A DNA stretch of 35,907 bases. It comes from an uncultured Spartobacteria bacterium (GTDB taxonomy: Bacteria > Verrucomicrobiota > Verrucomicrobiia > Chthoniobacterales > Chthoniobacteraceae). The position numbers were made by a program, and so were the translations under genes. The stretch spans positions 1 to 35,907 of the forward strand of contig CAIYUV010000221.1 in assembly GCA_903929475.1 (NCBI GenBank). The letters run 5' to 3'. Within the stretch, counting starts at the first letter, position 1, and every line of letters starts with the position of its first letter. The notes beneath the pieces were generated by a model. That model was not told the DNA's origin, did not search any database, and worked only from the letters and a program-made list of their open reading frames with translations. Of this stretch, positions 22,656 to 30,943 are shown in pieces.

Positions 22656-24104
22656 TTAGTAGAGAGTGAAAGTAAAAGTATCCTCGAAGACGCCGTTCTT
22701 TAGCAACTCGGACGGTGGAGGCTGAATGTCGCCTTGGGCGTCGTAAAACGAACGTTCGCACAGTGCGGCGTGCGCGGCGTTGGATGTATTGTCGAGCAAT
22801 TGCACCTTCATGACCCTGCCTTTTGCATTCAGCGTGAAGCGCAGGGTGACCGAGCCGGGCGCGATTACGCTGCCGTGCTTGGCGTCATGCACGTAAAAGG
22901 TCCATCGTGAGCCGATGGCCTGATTGACGCCTTTCAGGTAGCGGCCGCGCACAGTGGCGACAGCGTCCACGCCGCTCTCGCCCAGGGGCGCGTTGCCGCC
23001 TTCGATTTTGCGCTGCTCCATGTGCTGCGTGTAGCCGGGGTTTTGCACGGGTTGCGGGCGTGTGTTTTTAATCGCGACGATTTCGGAAACGGGTGGCGTG
23101 GGTTTTGGTTCCTCCGGATTTTTGAGCTCGGGCGTTGGTTGCGGCGTTGGTTTTACGGTCGGCTGTGGAGTAGGCTTTGGGGTGGGCGTGGGTTTTTGCG
23201 GCGGCTCAAGCGATGGATGCTCGACGGGGGCGACGGGCTGCTCAACCTGGCGGAGGTAGAGCGCGATTTGATCTTCGCTGGCCTCGATCACTTCCTTCAT
23301 CGCTGGCGGCGGCGTTGCCTTGGCAATTTGCATCGGCGAAGGACGCGGTGTGGGCATCGGCGTGGGCATCGGCGTGGGCTGCGCGGCAGGCGCGGCATCG
23401 GCGGTCTTGGGGATTTTGTCAGTCGGGTTCTGCGAGGCGAGGGTGGCCTTTGGCACGGGGCGTGGCTTGAAAATTGGCGGCGGTTCGATGCCGGGCGGGC
23501 GGGCGTTTGGCATCGGGCGCGGACGGTTTTGAACTTCATTTTCAACGAGGATTTTTGCATCTCCCGCGTTGGCCTGCTGGTTTTTGAAATGGGTGAACGG
23601 CAGATCGGCGCGGCCGTCCTGAGCGGGCAGCGTGCTGTCGCCTTTGCCCGGTTTTTTTGTCCCTGCGACGCTGTCTTGCCAGCTTTCGAGCAGGGCGCGC
23701 TTGCTGAGGTTTTTCTTTTTGGCGAGGCCCTCCACATCAATGTATTCCTGCTGAATTTCCTCGGGGAGCTGGCGGAATTTTTCCTCGAGGAGATTTTGCT
23801 CCTGCACGGTGAGTTCCTTTTTTTCCTCCGCTGGTGGCGGAGTGGGCGTCATGAGGATCACTTCGAGTTTTTTGTTTGCCTGCTGTGGTGGCGGCGGGGC
23901 GGCGACGGCGGTCGTCATGCTTTCCGGGAGAATTTTTTGCAGCAGCCCGGCGATATACGGCCAGACCCACACAGCGACCATCACCCCTCCGTGCACGAGC
24001 AGTGCGAGCACGATGGCGAGCGGGAGGCGGACGCGGTCGGGCATGGCGACGAACGCATCGAGCCACCTGCGAATCGGGGACGGATTGGTCGTCGAAAAGT
24101 TCAC
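22656..24104 (-). CDS. TonB-like energy-transducing protein
   Basis: The protein has 482 residues. A membrane helix at about 28-52 (IVLALLVHGGVMVAVWVWPYI) follows a short cytoplasmic N-terminus, the usual TonB arrangement. A long periplasmic spacer rich in Pro, Thr, Lys and Gln follows, with repeats such as PTPMPTPMPTPRPSP and KPTPTPKPTPQPTVKPTPQP, plus a lysine/glutamate-rich helical part (about 95-140). The C-terminal TonB_C-like domain (about 385-482) contains GSVTLRFTLNAKGRVMKVQL. The start is GTG at 24104 in a GTGA overlap with comB. It should couple ExbBD to outer-membrane transporters; the cognate receptors are not in this window. Confidence 0.88.
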   Translation of the reverse strand: MNFSTTNPSPIRRWLDAFVAMPDRVRLPLAIVLALLVHGGVMVAVWVWPYIAGLLQKILPESMTTAVAAPPPPQQANKKLEVILMTPTPPPAEEKKELTVQEQNLLEEKFRQLPEEIQQEYIDVEGLAKKKNLSKRALLESWQDSVAGTKKPGKGDSTLPAQDGRADLPFTHFKNQQANAGDAKILVENEVQNRPRPMPNARPPGIEPPPIFKPRPVPKATLASQNPTDKIPKTADAAPAAQPTPMPTPMPTPRPSPMQIAKATPPPAMKEVIEASEDQIALYLRQVEQPVAPVEHPSLEPPQKPTPTPKPTPQPTVKPTPQPTPELKNPEEPKPTPPVSEIVAIKNTRPQPVQNPGYTQHMEQRKIEGGNAPLGESGVDAVATVRGRYLKGVNQAIGSRWTFYVHDAKHGSVIAPGSVTLRFTLNAKGRVMKVQLLDNTSNAAHAALCERSFYDAQGDIQPPPSELLKNGVFEDTFTFTLY

Positions 24105-24799
24105 AGCGGGCGAATGAGGCCGTCACTCATGGCACCGACTGCGGCAAAACGCGAGACTTGAGCGCACCATTCGATCTGGTCGCGCCAGCCCTTTGCTGAA
24201 AGGGCGTGGCCATTGCGCGCGGCGAGCAGTCCGTCGAGCGGCGTGGCGAAGGAGCGTGCCGTGGCGACGCAGGCGCGGGCGGCGTCGGTGAGTTCCGCAT
24301 TTGGAAAAAAGGATGCAAGCAGTCCGGCGGCGATGGCGTCTTCGAGCGCGAATGTCTCGAAAGTTCCTGCGCAAACGAGCAGCACGCGCGACTCGGCGGC
24401 GATGACATTGCGCAGTGCGGCGAGATTCAGCAACGCGCCGACGAGCACACGCGGCGCGCGTTCGCAGGAACGGAGGGCGACAGTGCCGTTGGTGGTCGTG
24501 GTGATGATGCGGTGGCCTGCGAGCGCCGTGTATTCGAGCGGGTTGTTGCCGAGTTCAAAACCCTCGATGCGGTCGCCGTGGCGCTCGCCGGCGAGAACGG
24601 CTTCGGGCATCCGCGTTTTGAGGGCACGCGCTTCTTCGATGGTGGTGACGGGCCAGATTTCCGCCGCGCCGCAGGCGAGCGCGGTGACCATCGAGGATGT
24701 GGCGCGGAGGATGTCGAAGACCACGCAGGTCGTGCCGGAGAGGTCGCGCTGTGGAAGAAGGGCGATATCGGCGGGACTGAGTGCGGCGTCGAGGTGCAT
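24101..24799 (-). CDS. comB: 2-phosphosulfolactate phosphatase family protein (ComB-like)
   Basis: The protein has 232 residues, the normal length for ComB. The signatures VVFDILRATSSM (26-37), GERHGDRIEGFELGNNPLEY (71-90) and ITTTTNGT (99-106) match the family. ComB dephosphorylates 2-phospho-3-sulfolactate in coenzyme M synthesis; in bacteria without methanogenesis it is commonly annotated but its true substrate is not certain. It starts with ATG at 24799, 8 bases after the OGG-type gene, and its stop overlaps the TonB-like start (GTGA). No other coenzyme M gene is in the window. Confidence 0.88.
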   Translation of the reverse strand: MHLDAALSPADIALLPQRDLSGTTCVVFDILRATSSMVTALACGAAEIWPVTTIEEARALKTRMPEAVLAGERHGDRIEGFELGNNPLEYTALAGHRIITTTTNGTVALRSCERAPRVLVGALLNLAALRNVIAAESRVLLVCAGTFETFALEDAIAAGLLASFFPNAELTDAARACVATARSFATPLDGLLAARNGHALSAKGWRDQIEWCAQVSRFAAVGAMSDGLIRPL

Positions 24800-24807
24800 G
24801 GATGTGA

Positions 24808-25650
24808 TTAGGATTTTTGCGGACGGCTGGTGCGTGCGTGGTGGAAGAGATACTGCTGCGCGTAGCCGCCGTATGCGCCGAAATATTTCGCGGCGTAATC
24901 ACGAAGGCGAGCAGCGGTGACGCGGCGTTTTTTGGCGAAGTATATCTGCCGAAGCACGCGTTCGATCCAGACATCAATCGGGAACGCGGCGAGCCGCTCG
25001 AACGCGAAGAGCAGCGCGCAATTTGCAACCTTGGGGCCGACGCCGCCGAGGCGCATTAACTCGCGGTGCGCGGAATCGTCGTCGAGCTTCGTGATGGCGG
25101 TGAGACTGACTTCACCGCTGGCGATCTGCCTCGCGGCGCGGAGGAGATTTTTTGCACGATAGCCGAGAGCGCAGGCGCGCAGATCGTCCTCTTCGAGCGC
25201 AGCAAGCGCGTCGGGCGTCGGGTAGGCGAAAAGCGGGCCGTCGCCGATGCGTTTGCCGAACCGTGTGCGCAGCGTGTGCGAGATCTGCGTGATATGCGGC
25301 ACGGCCTTTTGCGCGCTGGTGATGAATGATGCGATGCACTCCCAGTGCGGCTGGCGCACGATGCGCATTCCACGACACGCTGCGAGTGCGGCATCCATCG
25401 CGGGGTCGCGTGGGAAGGTCGCGTAAATTTCCGCGAGCGGATGATCGAGCGCGAAGTAGCGTCGCGCAATTTCCTCCATGCCTCGTGTGACAAATAGCGC
25501 ATCGCCGCGTTGCTCCGCGTAGCAGGCTTTGTCGCCGATGGCGCCGACCCAGCCCGTGCCCTGCCGCTGCCAGTGAAAGAGCTGCCCGCACGAAAGTGTA
25601 AGCGCGAGATCGAAGTCCGGCGCAGCGACTTCAGCGAGCCGGGCGCTCAC
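24808..25650 (-). CDS. OGG1-type 8-oxoguanine DNA glycosylase/lyase
   Basis: The protein has 280 residues. It resembles the OGG1 group: an N-terminal OGG_N-like region with LSCGQLFHW (19-27) and a helix-hairpin-helix GPD domain with LGGVGPKVANCAL (201-213), whose K207 corresponds to the catalytic lysine of hOGG1, and FPIDVWIERVL, whose D226 is the catalytic aspartate. It would remove 8-oxoguanine opposite cytosine and nick the strand. A much longer frame extends upstream but lies inside rex in another phase; GTG at 25650 overlaps the rex stop (GTGA), giving coupled translation. Its position directly after a redox sensor fits an oxidative-damage role. Confidence 0.9.
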   Translation of the reverse strand: MSARLAEVAAPDFDLALTLSCGQLFHWQRQGTGWVGAIGDKACYAEQRGDALFVTRGMEEIARRYFALDHPLAEIYATFPRDPAMDAALAACRGMRIVRQPHWECIASFITSAQKAVPHITQISHTLRTRFGKRIGDGPLFAYPTPDALAALEEDDLRACALGYRAKNLLRAARQIASGEVSLTAITKLDDDSAHRELMRLGGVGPKVANCALLFAFERLAAFPIDVWIERVLRQIYFAKKRRVTAARLRDYAAKYFGAYGGYAQQYLFHHARTSRPQKS

Positions 25651-26267
25651 TTTACGAAATAACTGAGGTTCTCCAGTTCGATGGCGAGGTCCACATTGTT
25701 GACGACGATGCGCTCGGGCACGTGGAGCACGGCGGGGGCGAAATTGAGGATGGCTTGCACGCCTGCTGCGATGAGTTCGTTGGCCACCTGCTGTGCGACG
25801 CTGCCGGGCACGGTGAGGATGGCGAGCTTCACGCCGCGCTCGCGGATGAAATCGGTCATCTTCGAGGAATGGAGGATGGGCACTTTGATGTCGCGCGGGC
25901 GTCTGGTCTCGATGTCCGCATCGAACGCAGCGACAACCTCGAATCCCTCCTTCGCAAAACCACCGTAGCGCAGGAGCGCCGTGCCGAGCTGGCCCGCGCC
26001 GACAAGGATGACGGGCTGCAATTTCGCCATGCCGAGCACGCCGGTGATAGCCTTGGCAAGCGCCTCGACGTTGTAGCCAAGTCCGCGCGTTCCCCACTGG
26101 CCGAAGTAGGTGAGGTCCTTGCGGAGCTGCGTGGATTTCACGCCCGCTGCAGTGGCGAGCGCCTCGGAGCTGACTGTTTGGGCGCCCGTCTCGCGCAGCC
26201 GCTGGAGCACGCGGTTGTAGATAGAAAGGCGGTAGATGGTCTTGCGCGGAATATCGCTCTTGTGCAT
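25647..26267 (-). CDS. rex: Redox-sensing transcriptional repressor Rex
   Basis: The protein has 206 residues, typical for Rex. The N-terminal winged helix (about 1-78) contains RLSIYNRVLQRL, VKSTQLRKDLTYFGQWGTRG and GYNVEAL; a Rossmann domain follows with the NAD-binding GxGxxG at 90-95 (VGAGQLGTAL). Rex senses the NADH/NAD+ ratio and represses fermentation or respiration genes when NADH is low. The frame extends 28 codons further upstream, but the ATG at 26267 gives the usual Rex N-terminus MHKSDIPRKTIYRLSIY. It is the first gene of the minus-strand series ending at exbD or beyond and lies opposite the divergent protease gene, so the gap probably contains its promoter. Confidence 0.94.
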   Translation of the reverse strand: MHKSDIPRKTIYRLSIYNRVLQRLRETGAQTVSSEALATAAGVKSTQLRKDLTYFGQWGTRGLGYNVEALAKAITGVLGMAKLQPVILVGAGQLGTALLRYGGFAKEGFEVVAAFDADIETRRPRDIKVPILHSSKMTDFIRERGVKLAILTVPGSVAQQVANELIAAGVQAILNFAPAVLHVPERIVVNNVDLAIELENLSYFVK

Positions 26268-26407
26268 CGGCTTGTGAAATCGGACGAGAAAAGCGCGCAA
26301 GTAGCCATAGCTTCCGAAAAGTGCAAGCACGGGCATCTCACGCGGAGGCACCAGATCACAAAGGCTGCGGTTGACGATTGGCAGAATTGTGAAAAAATGT
26401 GCGCGTC

Positions 26408-27352
26408 ATGTTTCCTCGAACGTTCTGCATCCTCGCCGCAGCTTCCCTCTTCGCCATGCCGCACGCACGCGCGGTGGTTCTCGCCGGTGGCGATGGCACT
26501 CAAAATACGACCGCACCGACGGATGATTTCGGCTGGGCGAATGTGGGGAGGGTCTATGACACGGCGGACGGTTTTTTTGTCAGCGGTGTGTATGTCGGGG
26601 ATGGATGGATGTTGTCGGCATACCACGGAGTGCGCGACGGGGGAGCGACGGGTTTTCAATTTGGAACGGTGATTCTCAATGGATCGAATTACAGCGTGAA
26701 CGCGGGGACGGCGGTGCGTTTGCAAAATGCGGACACGACACTCACGGATGTCGCGCTCTTTCAACTCTCCAGCACGCCGGCGGGCTTGCCGTCGCTCACG
26801 CTTGCGAGCGCGAACCCGACAAGCGAGCTTTCACTTTCCATGATGGGCAACGGCCCCGACCGAAATGCATCCGAGACACACTGGAATGTGAACACAGTGC
26901 CTGATCCTTGGACATGGGCGGAAATCGGCGGTGTCGGCAATGCGCAGGGATACAAGTGGACGCCGGGGCAGCAGTCGTTGCGGTGGGGGACGAACAACAT
27001 CACGGCGTTCGGCAGCGGCTCGACGACGGCGGTGATAGACGACGGCATGGGGGTCATCACCACCTTCAAAACGAACTTCAACAATTCCACCGACGAAGCG
27101 CAGGCTGGCGGTGGCGATTCGGGCGGCGGTGTATTTTGGAAGGAAGGAAGCGACTGGGTGCTCGGGGGCATCATGCTTACAACGGCGGCATACAGCGGGC
27201 AGCCGTCCGGCACCTCCGTCTATGGCGACGAGACCTACTCCGCGAACGTCGCGACTTATCGCAGCCAAATCACCTCCATCATCCCGGAGCCATCTTCCGC
27301 TTTACTCGTAATGATCGGAATGGGGTTGATAGCCCGCAGGCGGCGTTTGTAA
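26408..27352 (+). CDS. PEP-CTERM-anchored trypsin-like serine protease
   Basis: The protein has 314 residues from the ATG at 26408; an in-frame GTG at 26399 would add three residues. The signal peptide covers about 1-22. A trypsin-like catalytic triad is visible: H73 in SAYHG, D114 in LTDVALFQL, and S238 in GGGDSGGGVF. The C-terminus (292-314) is a PEP-CTERM sorting signal: IPEPSSA, a hydrophobic helix LLVMIGMGLIA and the basic tail RRRR, so the protein should be processed by an exosortase and exported or anchored at the surface. No exosortase gene is in this window. It is divergent from rex. Its protease substrate is unknown. Confidence 0.86.
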   Translation: MFPRTFCILAAASLFAMPHARAVVLAGGDGTQNTTAPTDDFGWANVGRVYDTADGFFVSGVYVGDGWMLSAYHGVRDGGATGFQFGTVILNGSNYSVNAGTAVRLQNADTTLTDVALFQLSSTPAGLPSLTLASANPTSELSLSMMGNGPDRNASETHWNVNTVPDPWTWAEIGGVGNAQGYKWTPGQQSLRWGTNNITAFGSGSTTAVIDDGMGVITTFKTNFNNSTDEAQAGGGDSGGGVFWKEGSDWVLGGIMLTTAAYSGQPSGTSVYGDETYSANVATYRSQITSIIPEPSSALLVMIGMGLIARRRRL

Positions 27353-27396
27353 GCGCACCTGCCTAAATTTTCCATACTTTGGCCTCGCGGCTGCTA

Positions 27397-27413
27397 TTGG
27401 GAGGACATCCCAA
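27397..27413 (+). promoter_or_regulatory. Hairpin enclosing a Shine-Dalgarno-like sequence
   Basis: TTGGGA at 27397-27402 pairs with TCCCAA at 27408-27413 over six bases with a five-base loop. The hairpin holds GGGAGGA and ends six bases before the ATG at 27420. Folding would hide the putative ribosome binding site, so it may limit translation of the downstream membrane protein. There is no T run, so it is not a terminator. Confidence 0.35.
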
Positions 27414-27419
27414 ATCAAT

Positions 27420-27866
27420 ATGCGCTGGTTCTGCACAGGTCATTTCGCCGCCACATGGCTCGTTTGCTCGAGTCTGTTGTTCCGTTTTCATGCGGCGTCT
27501 GATCACTCGACGGCTTTCATTTTGTTCGCGGTAATCATCTGGCCGACGCTGTTGTGGCTGCTGCCGCTGAAAGGCTATTTCAAATTGAAAGCCATAACAC
27601 TCGACCGACTGAAGGCACGGGTGTCGCGCGGGGAATTAAAAAAAGCGGTCGTGTTCGCGTTTGGATTTAGCACGAGCCTTCTCGCAGCAACTGCAATTGC
27701 GTTCACCGCATGGGCGGTAAAGGCGATGGACGGCTGGTTTAATAAGTGCGAAGGGATTCTTAGTTGGGCGCACATGTTGATGTGGTTTCCGGTAGCTTTT
27801 GCGCTCTGGGCGCTCGCGCCGGCATTTGTCGTCTCGCGGCTGGCACGCGAAAACCCGCAGGCTTAA
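27420..27866 (+). CDS. Small integral membrane protein of unknown function
   Basis: The protein has 148 residues. Four hydrophobic segments are visible, at about 7-22, 31-50, 75-99 and 117-140, with a basic loop KLKAITLDRLKARVSRGELKK between the second and third. No family is recognised. It lies 67 bases after the PEP-CTERM protease on the same strand and ends two bases before the stop of the convergent UDP-glucose dehydrogenase gene. A possible ribosome binding site (GGGAGGA) is sequestered in a small hairpin at 27397-27413. Confidence 0.7.
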   Translation: MRWFCTGHFAATWLVCSSLLFRFHAASDHSTAFILFAVIIWPTLLWLLPLKGYFKLKAITLDRLKARVSRGELKKAVVFAFGFSTSLLAATAIAFTAWAVKAMDGWFNKCEGILSWAHMLMWFPVAFALWALAPAFVVSRLARENPQA

Positions 27867-27868
27867 CA

Positions 27869-29182
27869 CTACCTCGCAGGCGGGCGGCCAACACTGTAGT
27901 AGATGAAGCCGAGTTCCTTCATGGTTTTCGGGTTGAAGAAATTTCTTCCGTCGAAAACGAGCGCGGTGTGCATCTTCTTTTTGACCTCGTCGAGATCCAC
28001 GTTCGCGAATTCCTTCCACTCGGTCGCGAGCACGAGCGCCTCGGCGCCGTTGAGAGCTTCGAGCGGCGAGTCGGCGAGCTTCACGCTGTCGGGGATCAAT
28101 TTCCACTCGCGCGCCTTTTCCATGCCCTTCGGATCGTAGGCGGTGACGTGTGCGCCTTCTTTCACGAGCTGGTTGATCAATTCAATCGCCACGGAATTGC
28201 GCACGTCGTCGGTGTCCGGCTTGAAGGCGAGGCCCCACACGGCGATGTGCTTGTCCTTCAGCACCCACAAGCCGTCGCGCATTTTGCGCAGGAAACGTTC
28301 GAGTTGCGCGGCGTTGATGCGCTCGACTTCCTTCATCAAGTGGAAAGGCACTCCCAGTTCCTCGGCGATGGCGATGAATGCCTTCACGTCCTTCGGGAAA
28401 CACGAGCCGCCGTAGCCGAGGCCGGCGTTGAGAAAGTGACGGCCAATGCGCTTGTCCATGCCGATGCCGTCGGCGACCAGCTCCACGTCCGCGCCGCTCG
28501 CTTCGCAGATGGCGGAGAGGGCGTTGATGTAGCTGATTTTGAGCGAAAGGAATGAGTTCGCCGCGTGTTTGATCAATTCCGCCGAGGCGATGTCGGTGAC
28601 GAAAATCGGCGCTTTGAACGGCTCATAAACGCGCTTCATCAAATCCGCCGCACGGTCGCTGTTCGCGCCGAAGACGATGCGGTCCGGCTTCATCAAATCC
28701 GGCACTGCGCAACCTTCGCGGAGGAACTCGGGATTCGACACCACGTCGAACTCCGCTTCCTTGTTGTAACGCTGGATGGTCGCCTGCACGCGGTCGCCGG
28801 TTTTCACGGGCACCGTGCTTTTATCCACAACGACGCGGTAGGCACCGGGCTTGAGCGCTGCTGCGATTTCGCGCGCGACTTTTTCGATGTAAGTCATGTC
28901 CACCGAGCCATCCGGCTGCGGCGGCGTGGGCACGGCGATGAAAATCACCTGCGAACCATCCACACCCTCCTGTGTGCTGGTGGTGAAGCGCAGGCGCTTG
29001 GCGGAGACATTGCGATGCACCAGTTCTTCGAGGCCCGGCTCGTAGATCGGAATTTTTCCCGCACGGAGCATATCCACCTTACGCTGGTCGTTATCAACGC
29101 ATATGACGTGGTGGCCCACTTCCGCGAAGCAGGCGCCTGTGACAAGCCCGACGTAGCCGGAGCCAATGATGCAGAGTTCCAT
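27869..29182 (-). CDS. ugd: UDP-glucose 6-dehydrogenase
   Basis: The protein has 437 residues, typical of the UDP-glucose/GDP-mannose dehydrogenase family. It oxidises UDP-glucose to UDP-glucuronate with two NAD+, supplying uronic acid sugars for surface polysaccharides. The N-terminus is the Rossmann motif GSGYVG (7-12). The catalytic cysteine is C261 in GYGGSCFPKD, and the family motifs IYEPGLEEL (46-54), DKSTVPVKTG (120-129) and EFLREG (152-157) are present. The frame extends 18 codons upstream, but the ATG at 29182 gives the standard start MELCIIGSGYVG. The gene fits the glycosyltransferase content elsewhere in the window, although it is not adjacent to it. Confidence 0.95.
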   Translation of the reverse strand: MELCIIGSGYVGLVTGACFAEVGHHVICVDNDQRKVDMLRAGKIPIYEPGLEELVHRNVSAKRLRFTTSTQEGVDGSQVIFIAVPTPPQPDGSVDMTYIEKVAREIAAALKPGAYRVVVDKSTVPVKTGDRVQATIQRYNKEAEFDVVSNPEFLREGCAVPDLMKPDRIVFGANSDRAADLMKRVYEPFKAPIFVTDIASAELIKHAANSFLSLKISYINALSAICEASGADVELVADGIGMDKRIGRHFLNAGLGYGGSCFPKDVKAFIAIAEELGVPFHLMKEVERINAAQLERFLRKMRDGLWVLKDKHIAVWGLAFKPDTDDVRNSVAIELINQLVKEGAHVTAYDPKGMEKAREWKLIPDSVKLADSPLEALNGAEALVLATEWKEFANVDLDEVKKKMHTALVFDGRNFFNPKTMKELGFIYYSVGRPPAR

Positions 29183-29268
29183 AGTATAAAAAAGGGCGCG
29201 TCTTATGTCCGCGCGACGTGCGCCTTGCAAGGGCAAGTTCCATTTACGCCGCAGGGCGAAAGGGCGCG

Positions 29269-30792
29269 CTACAAGTCGGAGGACGGCTTGGGTCCTGCGG
29301 GAACCGGGGGCAGCGTGGGAATAGCGCCCGGTGCGGTGGAAGGCACGGCTGGACGCGGCGCGGGCGGTAAAGTTGTCGGCGGCAAGACGGGCGCAATCAA
29401 AGGCGGCAGTGCGGGCGCGGTATTTACGGGCGCAGGAGCGGGCGGCGCGGGAGCATCCACATCGGTCGCAGCCGCCGGGATGAGGATCACGTTGTTGTTG
29501 AAATTCACGCGCACGTTCTGTCCCTCGGCAGCGATGAAACGCACGTGCGTCCCGATACTCAAAGTCACGCGGCCAAATTGAAGTTGCACAGTCACCGGCT
29601 TCGTAATTGTGAGCACACTCTTCGGGGCCGCAGGCGCTGCGGGAGTGGAAGGAGCTTCCGGAGCAACTGGCGCTGGAACTGCCGGTGCCACAGGAGCAGC
29701 AGGTGCAGCAGGTGGCAAGGCGGGGACGCCTGGATTTTCGCCGGCTGGTTTCTCCGGCGCCGCAGGCACTGGCACAGGGAGAGCCGGGGCAGCTTCGATG
29801 ACTGGAGCAGCAGGCGGCGCTACGGGTGCGGCGTTGTTCGGAATTTCGCCACCGGGCGGTTGGTCGCCCGGGGGATTTGCAGCGAGCGCAGGTGCCTGAC
29901 CCACCGGGAAAGGCGGCGCGGCGGGCGGCGGCGGAAGAGACGGTGCAGATGCTGGCGCAGAAGGCACCGACTTCGCTTCGGTTTTTTTGGAGGTCACCTT
30001 GTAGAGATACACCGTCCCGTATGCCACGCCGAGAACCACGAGTCCGTAAAGCACACCGCGAATCGCCGACTCCATCACACCCGGCGCCACAGGGGCTGGC
30101 GGGATCACTTCATCCTCATCCTGCGACTCTGCGACTTTCGCCTTTGCGCCCGATTTCAATTTCTTCCTCCACTCCTCGCGCACCAACTGCGGAAAATGCT
30201 CCGCAACCGTCGGCAAAAAATAATCCCAAAACGCTGCGCGCGAATCCACCTCCCAGCTCGCGCTCTTTTTATCGAGCGCCTCGATGAGCACCTGCACGTG
30301 CGCCTTCGTCACGTCCTTCACCGCCTTGGCACCCTCCCCCTGGCAGAGGTCGAGGTAAAGCGACACGCGGTTCGAGCGGCGGTAGTCTATCTCGTCCTGA
30401 AAAAGTTCCGGGTGCAGCCGCAGTTTTTCATCCCCCCACTTCGCAAAACGCGACGTCAGCTTCGGACTTTCCAGCGCCTTGCAGATTGCCACTGCCGCCT
30501 CCTCATACGAAACGTCCTCCGCAAAAGTCGCCCCGAGGTATTTCAAAAGCGCCCGCTGTTTCGCCGTGGCCGGCTTCTTCGCAATACCGCTGCCCGCCGC
30601 GTTTGCCTCGGGGGCAGGTGGCGGCTCGCTGCGCGCGGGGTTCATCACCTCGCTCAGCGAAACCCACGCAGGCAGACCCTTGCGCCATGCCCTGTCGGTG
30701 GGCAGAAGCCCGCCGCGCTTGAGCTGCGACTGAATTGTTTCTTCGCTGAACGGCCCGACTTGCTCGCCGTTTCGCAGGACGAAAATTTCCAT
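29269..30792 (-). CDS. GYF_2 domain membrane protein with SH3-like C-terminal segment
   Basis: The protein has 507 residues. The N-terminus is a GYF_2 (DUF4339) domain (about 1-50, MEIFVLRNGEQVGPFSEETI) found in many bacterial membrane proteins. A soluble helical region (about 75-215) follows, then a membrane helix at about 244-265. The periplasmic part is Pro/Ala-rich low complexity, interrupted by an SH3-like segment (about 400-452, VTVQLQFGRVTLSIGTHVRF to ILIPAAATDV), and the C-terminus is again proline-rich. The frame extends upstream for 58 codons with no family match, and the ATG at 30792 starts exactly at the GYF_2 domain. The function is unknown; scaffolding or protein-protein contact at the envelope is inferred. 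Confidence 0.8.
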   Translation of the reverse strand: MEIFVLRNGEQVGPFSEETIQSQLKRGGLLPTDRAWRKGLPAWVSLSEVMNPARSEPPPAPEANAAGSGIAKKPATAKQRALLKYLGATFAEDVSYEEAAVAICKALESPKLTSRFAKWGDEKLRLHPELFQDEIDYRRSNRVSLYLDLCQGEGAKAVKDVTKAHVQVLIEALDKKSASWEVDSRAAFWDYFLPTVAEHFPQLVREEWRKKLKSGAKAKVAESQDEDEVIPPAPVAPGVMESAIRGVLYGLVVLGVAYGTVYLYKVTSKKTEAKSVPSAPASAPSLPPPPAAPPFPVGQAPALAANPPGDQPPGGEIPNNAAPVAPPAAPVIEAAPALPVPVPAAPEKPAGENPGVPALPPAAPAAPVAPAVPAPVAPEAPSTPAAPAAPKSVLTITKPVTVQLQFGRVTLSIGTHVRFIAAEGQNVRVNFNNNVILIPAAATDVDAPAPPAPAPVNTAPALPPLIAPVLPPTTLPPAPRPAVPSTAPGAIPTLPPVPAGPKPSSDL

Positions 30793-30943
30793 AGGTGGTG
30801 ACTGTATGTGACCGATTTCAACACCGATTCTTAGCATCCGGTTGAAAAACGTGAAGCATCTTACCTGTTTGTCATGCTCGGCCCGATGCGGCGCATCTGC
30901 ATTGAGCAAGCCAGAAGCAATGAAAGAAAGTCGCAGCGCCTCT

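Noticed and set aside
25651-26097. Long N-terminal extension of the OGG1-like protein up to 26097
   Set aside because: This segment is inside rex in a different frame and reads as arginine-rich nonsense; the GTG at 25650 overlapping the rex stop gives a normal OGG1-type length.
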